In this document: positions 1 to 10,200 of the stretch, piece by piece
How the letters are laid out: the number at the start of each line of letters is the position of its first letter
Numbering within the stretch: the first letter of the stretch is position 1
From: Stentor coeruleus
Taxonomy: Eukaryota > Ciliophora > Heterotrichea > Heterotrichida > Stentoridae
NCBI GenBank assembly: GCA_001970955.1
Contig: MPUH01000974.1
Span: forward strand, 1 to 27,659
Direction: 5' to 3'
Length of the DNA stretch: 27,659 nucleotides
The notes under the pieces: generated by a model
Seen by the model: only the letters and a program-made list of their open reading frames with translations
Databases searched by the model: none
What the model was told of the DNA's origin: nothing
Translations under genes and position numbers: made by a program

Positions 1-22
1 TCATTTATAAAATTATCTCATT

Positions 23-688
23 TTAAAATACAAAGCAAGAATCACAAGCAACACTTTTCGGCTCATCAAAAGACACATTAACAGAATTCATAGGATTATA
101 GTATTTTTCCAGATCTTTTTCAAGTCTTTTTAAAATTTTACTTCTAGATTCCTTGCTTTTAATCCCAACAACTTCTTCAAGATACTTAGAATTCAATGGC
201 CTACTTGAAGCCATAACAAAAACTAAGCTTTCATAATTATCAAATCCTGATTGGACAAATAATGTGTAAGCGGACCCAAGTCCTAAATTTTCAAGCCAGT
301 CAATAAGAGAATTATAAACTAAATTTCTCGTGGCGTTGTTTGCAAGTAAACAGCACTGTAAAAAACCTCCAGTTTCAATGTTTTTTTTGAGTTTTAGTTT
401 TGGTATGATCCCCGCGTCTTGTTCAAGCTTTAAAAGAATTCTAAGTCTGTGTCCGGACTTGGTAATTCCTGACTCTTTTAAGTCTTCATCGGTTATTGGC
501 ATTGGCCCCAGCATTTGATTTACCATGGTTTTCACGTCGTCATACCCAGCTTCACACATGAGTTCATAGACTTCTTCTAGACCTATTTCTTTGAGCCAGT
601 TGAAAATCGGCTTGACATTATATTTCGGTTTGACTCTTTGCATTTTTTCCACACCAAAAGTGTCGAATAGTCCATCATCTTCTTCCAT
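23..688 (-). CDS. Tandem SAM-domain protein with CaaX-like C-terminus
   Basis: A 221-residue single-exon ORF from ATG (686-688) to TAA (23-25). It contains two SAM domains. SAM1 covers about residues 28-92, with the core Trp31, Gly-Leu near 36, Gly-Tyr at 49, Asp-Leu at 70, Gly-Ile at 74, and Gly-His-Arg followed by an Arg-Ile-Leu helix. SAM2 covers about residues 124-193, with Trp131, Gly-Leu, and Gly-Phe near 148. SAM domains are helical bundles that usually form homo- or hetero-oligomers; tandem SAMs occur in scaffold proteins. The last four residues are Cys-Phe-Val-Phe, which fits a CaaX prenylation box of the geranylgeranyl type, so the product may be membrane-anchored (inference). There is no signal peptide or membrane helix. 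It lies about 600 bases downstream of the larger gene on the same strand. The start is the first ATG after an upstream in-frame stop. The partner and pathway are unknown. Confidence 0.88.
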   Translation of the reverse strand: MEEDDGLFDTFGVEKMQRVKPKYNVKPIFNWLKEIGLEEVYELMCEAGYDDVKTMVNQMLGPMPITDEDLKESGITKSGHRLRILLKLEQDAGIIPKLKLKKNIETGGFLQCCLLANNATRNLVYNSLIDWLENLGLGSAYTLFVQSGFDNYESLVFVMASSRPLNSKYLEEVVGIKSKESRSKILKRLEKDLEKYYNPMNSVNVSFDEPKSVACDSCFVF

Positions 689-1284
689 ATTACTTATAAA
701 ACTAGAATGTCTAAGGGATATTGAGTTTCTGATTTTTTAGTGTATCTTTTAATGTAAAGATCTCAGAAAACAAGAATTTGCAACTGAAATAGGACTTTAT
801 GGAAATAAATTTGAATTATCTACTTGAAGAAAAAACTTTAAAGAATCAGGGGAAAGGTCAACCCAATAAAGAATTTTATAGCGATAATCAGTTATATTAG
901 GGAATATATTAAAATAATGCAAGCCTATGAGAACTATAAAGGGCAGAACTCCCTTTATTCATGAATCAAGCCATGCTCTGCTAGGAAGCCTCTAAGACCA
1001 GTGATCAAAAGACCTAAATAGCCTGAAAAACTCTTAGAAACCTAAACAACTTCTACCTAGAAATATCTGACTGTTGTGAACTAATCAAAAGAAAGCTGAT
1101 AAAAGATACCCGTCATTTCCAAATCTTTCTAGTAGAAACTAATAAAACCAGAAGGCTTCATACTTATTACCAAGGCACTCACTAGAGCGTAGTATCCATT
1201 TTAACTTAATTTTATGGAAAAGCTTAATCATCAATACATATTCATAAGACAATTATACTAAATACCTTTTAACCTTAATCTATA
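689..1284. other. Intergenic spacer between SAM gene and gene A
   Basis: This 596-base stretch separates the 3' end of gene A from the 5' end of the SAM gene, so it should hold the gene A 3' end and the SAM promoter. I see no ORF of convincing length in the standard code. The longest stop-free run I noticed on the plus strand is 52 codons at 1027-1182; it has no ATG and no family resemblance. The middle part (about 940-1200) is visibly less AT-rich than the DNA around it. No tRNA or other RNA gene was recognised. Confidence 0.6.
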
Positions 1285-4200
1285 CTACTCAGCAATAATA
1301 TCTGCCTCATGTTCGTTATCAGAATCATGTCCTTTTCTTTTTCTATGCGTATCATGCTCATTAGGAAAAGTTTCTTGAGGCGATTTATCATGATGCCTAT
1401 CCGATTGTGGTGCTTCATAATAAGAAGGTTGTTTATTCTTTCTATAAAGCAGCCACAAACAAATCGAGTATATAACTTCCAAAGTTGCCCAGTCAAAAAG
1501 CGTGAAAATCAAGAAGTTTATAATCCAAAGTTCAGTCCACCCACCACAATATTTAACAGTCATTATAATAATCCCTGCAAGACATCCACAAGATATAAAG
1601 ATACTAATAATAAATGTTAAAGTATAACCCCATGTATTGTCCATATTCTTAAGAGGAAGGAAATTCAATATAACCGCAAGGATAGTATAAACTTGACATA
1701 AAGCCCATGCTGCAGCACCTCTTGATAATTGGAACCCATAATATTTATCAAATACATATGAAGTATGGTCGTTTGGAGAGTCAAAATGATGCATAAAAGC
1801 ACCAATTAATGTTAGTAACAATAATTCAGAAGTCAAAAACTGCATAGCAACAGCTGATCTTCTTGGGGACTTTTGTGGTATAAACATAGAAGTTATTGGG
1901 TAAATAACCATAAATGAATTGTAGGCATGGAAATGCTTCCTGGTTCTATCAACTAAATAGAAAATAAGACATAAAGTTATCATCATGAACAAAATAACAC
2001 TCATTGTAGCGATTGGTCCTCTTCCAGTTTCACATAAATTATCGTCTTCAATAATTCTAAATATAGATAAATGAGTTAATATTACAATTGCATAATCTCC
2101 TGTTGACTTAGCAACTTCACATCCTCCTTCATCACTCCAATCATCAAGAAGTACTTCACATTTATAATTGCTATCAGAATCAAAGTTCCCATAAATTTTG
2201 ATTTCAAGCCCAGAACCCATAGTCAAATTCGCAAGTTCTGATTGTTCAAGGACAAGGGTATATGAGATATAAGTCCCTACATAGTATATAGAAAGTTCAA
2301 AAGCATTTGAAGATGAGTTGTAACGAGAAAAAGCTAAATCATAAACTGAATTTTCATCAAATCCAAAATCATCAGGGATTGCGATACTACTATAATGAAG
2401 AGAAATTGTTGAGTTTAATAATTCATAGCCTGTCTTTCGAGTTCTGTATACAGTAAGTGAATCTTCAAAATAAACAGTAGTGTCAAGTAATGAATTACCC
2501 ATACAATGCTTGCCAACACTTTCTAAATACGTCAACAATTTATCACTTTCAATATTGTCTTTTTGGCTTTGTATTATTTCTAGTACAATCAAAGCATCTT
2601 CATAGTCTATATCACTATCATAATTTTGGAGAATATAAGCTCTTAGATTTACTATAGCAATAAGATACTCATCTGTTATAAACTGATCATATTGAATAAG
2701 AATATATAAATTGCTAATAAGTGCTTTGACCATATGTTTGTTGATTGGTTCAGTCGAATAATACTCAATAAATGAATTGAAAATAACAGCGAATTCTTCA
2801 CTTGTACTGATTTTTGATCCATAGTAAACTATTGATGAAGGTATTAAATCATGGTCAATAACTGATGCATTAAAACTTGTAATAAGTTCAGAAATCCTCC
2901 TTTCATTTAACGTGTCATAAGATGCATAGTTCGCACAACTTAAATCGTCATCACAGACAACAACACCAAAGTAACTTGCAGATTCAGGAGCATAAATAAT
3001 AACTGAACTTGTTAATAAAGGTACAGAAACCCAATAGAACTCAACTTCACTTATTCCTATAAAATATTGATAAGTAATTAAACTATCATTGTCATCTTGA
3101 CAATCTAAAGCATTAATTTCCCACTTGTTATCTCCAAGTGAGTTTGCATAAACACCATCACAAATTGGAGGAAGGTTTTGATTTATCCATATATATGAAT
3201 AAGTTGTGCTTATTGAAGTCTTCATTTCCAATGTGAGTTTATATCTGATATTTGGATCTAAAGATAATGGAGGTATTGTCAAAAATGGAGTGTTTAAGAT
3301 AATTTCAACATCTGAACTTAGAGAAGGCTGGAATGACCATAAGAACTCAGCTGTTTCATCTATTGCAATATTTGGAATTATGTAAATATCTTCATAATTA
3401 TTGACATTTGATGAGGTTGATGATATTTTTATTGAACCTTTAATATTATAGTCAACTTTTATATCAACAGAAAACTCAGCTGATTTTTCATTTGCTTCAG
3501 CTATGACTTTAAATGTATATAAAGCTTTGTCTCTTAGAAGATTGCTTTCGACAACAAGGTTTGACCCTGAGATTTCTAAACTTAAAGTTTTTTGATCTTT
3601 ATCAAGACAAGCATTTTTACCTTCATAGCATTCCCATGAGTATTTGATTTCAGCAGAAGAATCATCAGGGTCATAAGCGGTAGCAGTCATTTCAAAGTTC
3701 ATATCATTTCCTATAATTCCATTAACTGTATCTGTTTCAAGATATAAACTAGCATATTCGACATATATATCAACAGAATCAGAACCTAATAATGAGCTTG
3801 AATTTGCTGAAACAGTAAAAGTATATATATAACCTGGGGTCAAATACCCTGGATATATTACAAGTAAATCAGAACGGGGTGATAGTTTTGCTATATCATC
3901 AAAGTTTACGGGTGGAGTGTTTTCATCATAACTAACTGACCAATTTAAAGTGATATCATTAAAATCAATGCATTTTGACATAAGTTTTGTCCTAAGATTG
4001 TATTTTTTATTAGAAGCAATATTTATTTTTTTATTTGATGATATTTCTATAGGAATAATAAACGTGTTAGTAACTTCGATTTCTTTTGTATATGAGCTTT
4101 GAGTACCGAAAGATATGCTAGTTATGACTAGAGTTATTTCGATCAAAGATTCAGAAAGTAAGTCTTCAGGGATTATGATATTAGAACTTTTAGTATCTGA

Positions 4201-7200
4201 GACAATTTTTTCAACCTCGGGTATACTTGGATTTATAACAGCAGTCCATGAATAATCATAATCATTACTTGTGAATTCTGATGATATGATAAACCCTTGA
4301 TCTGGGAAGCAACTAAGAGAAACTATATCTAAAGAATCAATTAAAGCTGTTGGTACTGGAATTGAATGATCAGCAATAATATTAACATAAACATCAGAAA
4401 TATCATATGAGCACTTCCCATCATATCTTTGAAGTCCTTTAGGATCAATTTCAAGTTCAATATCTTCAAAAATTGGTGACTCCATTTCTATAACCATTGT
4501 TACAATATCTAACCAATAGCAATTAAAAGACCAATCTTCATATGGGAATGGAAAATATACTAAATATGAACAGTCAATTTCAAAACTTTGAAGTACAGGA
4601 TAATCAAGTACAATGAAAATGCTTTTATAATCATACGAATAAAACCCAGAAAGATCAGAACTTGAGTAATAATTCCCACACTCTATACAGTATCCATTAG
4701 AAAGTGTATACCCTGAAGTGCATTCGCAATATCCTAAACTTGCAGAATATTCACTGTTAGAAATACATTGACAAACCCCATAACTATCAGGATAAGCATT
4801 ATCAACACATATAAAACAAGCACTAGAACTTAAAGAAATAACACAAAGTTCATCAGTATTTGTATTAGAAGTAATATCAAATACAACATTAAATGAAACA
4901 ACTGAATAATCTGATGTAATTGTGCATGTCTTAGAACCTTCTTCATCAAAGTAAAGGAAATAACTGGCGGTTCCATTTTGAGTGTAGATAATTGGATCAT
5001 AAATATAAGCATTTGAACATGTCATTTCTAAATTCGCAGAGTCTAAGAATAAATTTGTTTCAGTTTCCATTAGTTGAAGTTTGAATTCAAAAAATGAGTA
5101 GATTTCTTGAGTTAGTTGTGATTCTGAATATGAAACAAATGTAAAATTCTTTTCAATTGATACAGATAATGAGTCAGAAATTAAATCAGCTCCACTAGCT
5201 GTTACTGTATATGTTCCAGAACTGTAGATTAATGTTGATAATGTTCCAACACCTGAAGATGTTGTTAAAAAGTAATTCATTAGTGTTGCTTTAGGGTCTG
5301 CTGTAAATGATATTCCATATTCCCCTCTGGCGCTTTCGATTTCAGTACCTTCATTGTTATAAACTTCAACATTTAGGTCAAAGACGTTTAGATTTGATAT
5401 AGGGTCAGGGTTTGGCCCATAGATCTTAATAAGGTTTTTCAATACTACAATATCAATAGAGTCATAATATTCTGAAGTATTCGTTGTCAATATAATACTA
5501 GCACTTCCAGGATAAGGAAACCATGATACAAAGTTTACTACTCCATCATTAGTATCATCATTAATATTATCAGTAAGCATAGTAGCACTAGCAGTTCCAA
5601 TAGTTGCACTAGTAGTTCCAATAGTTGCAATAACTGGTAATACATAAAGATTATCATCATCACCATACAAAGTTGCTGAAGTTCCTAAATCAAAATTCAT
5701 AGATGGGGTCATTGAACTAACCTGAATATCAAAGCTCTTAACATGGTTAGTAATAAAATCAGAATAATAATACCCATCAATCATATCGTCAGATGAAGCT
5801 TTCAATGTAAAGAACCCAGATGAGAGAAACTTTGTATATTTATACTCATAATACCCATCACTATTAATAACCCTTGTCCAAGGATCATCTTCTATTTCAA
5901 GTACTGTTCCTGAGCATTTTTCGCCTTCTGTGCAAGTGATATCAAAACTAAACTNGTACTGTTCCTGAGCATTTTTCGCCTTCTGTGCAAGTGATATCAA
6001 AACTAAACTCAATTCCTTCAGCTCCATATAAAAGCTCATCGAAAAAGTAATCATAAACCGCAACAAAAAGACTAAAACTCTCATAACTATCTTCTGGGTC
6101 ATAAAAAGAAAATTCTCCACTTAGCCTACGTAGTTTTGGTTCGTCATAATAATATCCAGGGGATATTACAAGATTATCTTTTAATATATCTAAAGTAAGA
6201 CTTGGATTTGAAAAATCATCACCATCCCAGTCAACATCAGTTGTTGCTGTAAAAGTTATAAGTCCAGAGAGGGGTACTATAATATAATCATAATAATAAT
6301 AACCAGAACTTGTAATTTGTTCATCAAAATCTATACCATCTCTATCTGAAACTAAGGATATTGTAGCTTGACATATAAAAGTTGATCCATCTTGTCCATA
6401 CAAATCAACTCTAAGGTAGAAGTATTGATGAGCTGAAACTGTTGTTGAAGATGAAGTAATTTCAATAGTTTCAACAAAGTTTATCACGTCAAATGAAACT
6501 GAATCACTACTTACTAAGCCTGTGCCTGAAGCATTTATTATGAAACTTCCACATGAAATGATGTATATATCTGTAAATTCAACTTGACCTAAGTTTGTTG
6601 ATTTAGGACTATAGCCAGTCATAACTGTTCCAGAGCAATCTGTTGCGCATTGTAGTTCTAAGTTGATGACGACGCTATTATCTGAAGCTAAATTTCCCTC
6701 TAATTCATCATAGACACTTATAACAACGTCTAAAACCTCTATGCTTGTGGATGGCTAAATAAAAAATACAAATGAAGTTACTTCAAAAACGATTTTTGAA
6801 GGGAAAATTTCAAAACTATCAGTTTGCGATATATAACTATAAGATGATGTTGTTACTTCTAAATAATCATCATCACTATCAAGGGTGAAAAATATTGTGA
6901 TAGTTTGCATTAAACCATTGTTACTGAAAGTCTTAGATGATTTCCCTTGATTATAAGTTAAGGTTGCAACTGTATCTAGTAAAAAGTTGTTTAAATCTTC
7001 TCCAATAAGTGTTATTTCGATGTCATAGTTGAAATATGTGTAAAATGTCGCTTCAGGCAGGTTGATCATTATTGCATAAATTGTATTCTTGATAAAATCA
7101 GTTTCATATTCATAGGTTACAAAATTAGTGGCTGATGCTGTGAAAATGAAAGCTCCTGATGATAAAATCTGGACATTAGATACCATAGATGAACCTGAAC

Positions 7201-10200
7201 TTAAAGTTATTGTTCCAAGAGACTGAGTTAAACTAGTTCCTGAGCAAGTAATCGTTGGATCAGTAGTCTCAGCAATTGACAAAGTAACCGAAACTCCATT
7301 AGCTAAAGTCAAAACATTTTTAAAGGATAAATCATAAGCTTCAACCACAAGATCAAAAATATCAGCACTAGTTTTTGGATATACTACTGCTTCCCCCGAC
7401 ATAAGAGTTATTTTCAGCATAGGTTTGTTTATAGTAACAAGTAAATTTTCACAAGTCATTGAATCAGAATCTTGATTAGTTGTGGCAGAAAATACAATAT
7501 CACTAAAAGTTGAGGTATAAACTGTAAAGGTCGCACAGCCTATGCTTGTTAAAATTGTTCCTATAGTGCCAATACTAGGACTAGCATTTAAGGTTATCGT
7601 TGCATCAAGGACGAAATAATATTCATCTTGGCCATAAAGGCAAACTTTTACATCAAAATTCATATAAGTTGTTATATCTGTATAAGTTGTTGTAACTTTA
7701 ATTTTTTCGACTGTATTTGTTATAGGATATTCACTACTTGTTGCATCTGTTAGGCCAGGAGAAGAAGCTCTTATAACGAAAGTTCCTGAAGACTTGATGT
7801 TCAAGCCATCAAAAGAAACAGCTCCAGACGTAGTGGATTTCGGGCCGGAGTAAGTCCAAACTGTACCTGAGTGATCGATTGCGCTACCTGATTGGGATTC
7901 TAATGACAATACAATAGAAAGACTATGAGCTAATTCTAAATTCCCCCCTGCACTATCTTTAACTTGTATTGACACACTGAAAACATCATCACTAGAGTCT
8001 AAAGTTCCAGTGATTGTCATCAATATAATACTTTCTTGAATAGTAAGTGAATGATCGTAGGTTATAGATCCTATATTTGTATAAATATTCCAATCATAAT
8101 CTCCAGATTCAGCATAATACAAGTTATTAAAAGTATGAGTCCCTGTTGACACACTTTCTGAAACATCGCCATATAATGTCCCACCAGACACATCTGATAT
8201 ACTAAGTGTTACCGATAAAATATATGTATTATCATCATCACCTTTTAAGTCAACTTTAACTGAAAAATCAAAATACGTATAGTAATTTGAAGCTGGGGTT
8301 AAAGCTACTGTAAAAGTTTTAACATAATTTGTAATACTTGATGTTGTATATTTTGTAACACCCCAAGAGTTGTATGTTGATGAAAACTCAAAGATTCCTG
8401 AGGATAATATTTTTAGTCCAGAAGCTGTACCTGTAGATGAGGCATCTGTTGTAACTGAAGCTGTCCCACTAGGGTTATAAACATTTCCTGAGCATGTTAC
8501 TCCAGATTTGCAACCCATAGTAAAGCTTATAGTTAATCCTGAAGCCAAAGGTAAAACACTAGATTCAAGTGAGTTGTAAACTGAAATTATTAAGTTGAAT
8601 AGAGTTGTACTTGTTGATGGCTACATAAAAATTACACTTGTCGAAACTGAAAACACAAGAATTGGTGTGTTAAATGTTATACTTATGCTATCAGAATAAG
8701 TATTGACTGTATCCTTGACTGAAATTGAAATTGGTGCAGTTTCTTTGGCTGTACCATACATATTAAACACAGGTTTTCCTGTTGAAACAGTCTGAGGATT
8801 TGTAGAAGTCATTGTAACACCTGAAGGCAAAGTAAAAGTTGTAGTTGATGATAAGATAAAAGTTGCATCATCATCACCAATAATATTAACTGTAACACCA
8901 AAGGAAGTATAAAGTTCTTGAGTAGCTGTAAAAGTTGAAGAAAAGCTTTTGATATAGTTAGTAGTTGTAAATGAACTTGATGAACCACTTGTAAGTGCTG
9001 ATGTTGATGAGGCTTGGATGACAAAATTTCCTGATGATAAAACAAAAAGGTTAGAGAAAGTAGCAACACCTGAAGATGTGGTCTGGCTAGCATAATTTTT
9101 AATAACAGTTCCTGAGTTCCCTGTAATTTGAGGAATAAGAGCTAAGGTAATTGAATGTGGTCCATGAGCTGATTCAGTTGTTCCTGTTGATGTGCTTTTG
9201 ACAGTTGCTGTTAAAGTGAAAGATGTTGTACTAAGAGTTGGCTAAGTAAATATTACAGTTGCTGAAAGTCCTACTACTATAACACTAGAAGTTATAGTAA
9301 TACCTGTAGATTCAGTATAAGAATATGTTGAAACTGTTCCAGTTAAAGTAAAAGATCCACTTTTTGAGTAGTACAAACTTGAATATGTCCTTGATGATGT
9401 GCTTGCTGTAGAAGTTAAAGTCCCTTGAAGTCCTCCACCGCTATTATCTGATAAAGTTACTGTGCAAGATAATATAAAATTATTTCCATCTTCTCCAGTA
9501 AGTACTAAGGTTACAGGAAAATCAAAGTATGTATATATTGCTGAAGGTATTGTAAAAGTAATATCAGTAACTAAATTAGTCACATCACTTGTTAATGCAG
9601 GGGTAGTAGTCCATGATAAATATGTAGCTTCCAATGTAAACCTTCCTGATGACAGAATTTTTATTGATGATGCACTTCCATGCCCAGCTACTATTGCTAT
9701 ACTAGATATTGTTGGACTTATAACTGTTCCTGAACAGGTATATGTATCAGTACATGCTATACCAAATGTTACTGAAAACCCTGCAGCGCCTGTAAGTGCA
9801 GCATTATTAGCATTGTTTTTGATATCAACATTTATAGTAAATGATGTTGTACTTAAAGTTGGGGATGAGGATAAAGTAAGGACTATATTTGGTTTTAAAA
9901 AGGTCACAGACATTACACTACTTTTGACTGAGCTTGAAGTTGTGGCAATTTGTAGTGAATAAACTCCATCAATTGATGAAGATACAGTAACTGAACCACT
10001 TGTAATTGATGTTGAAGTTGTAGAAGTTATACCTGTTGTTGGAGATGCAGCAACACTGACTGTTGTTGAAAGAATGAAATTATTATCATCATCACCAGTA
10101 AGAGTATAGGTTATTGTTAAAGATGTAAATAAATCTATTGTTGAAGTAGTTGAGGCTGTTATTGTTTTAACATGGTTGGTTATAGTAAACACACTTGATT

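Noticed and set aside
799..1185. Plus-strand stretch that reads as a long frame if TAA, TAG and TGA are all sense codons
   Set aside because: The number of stops in the standard code is about what chance gives for this composition, and the three genes in the window clearly use the standard code. No family resemblance was seen.
5955..6120. Alternative start and hydrophobic N-terminus for the gene A 3' half
   Set aside because: It is a wrong-frame reading created by the 55-base artefact; the proper frame continues upstream without interruption.
9462..9962. Plus-strand ORF of 166 codons
   Set aside because: It is the antisense shadow of the 400-codon Ser/Thr-rich exon. A similar shadow appears opposite the matching exons of gene B (24499-24999), as expected from a repeated coding strand.
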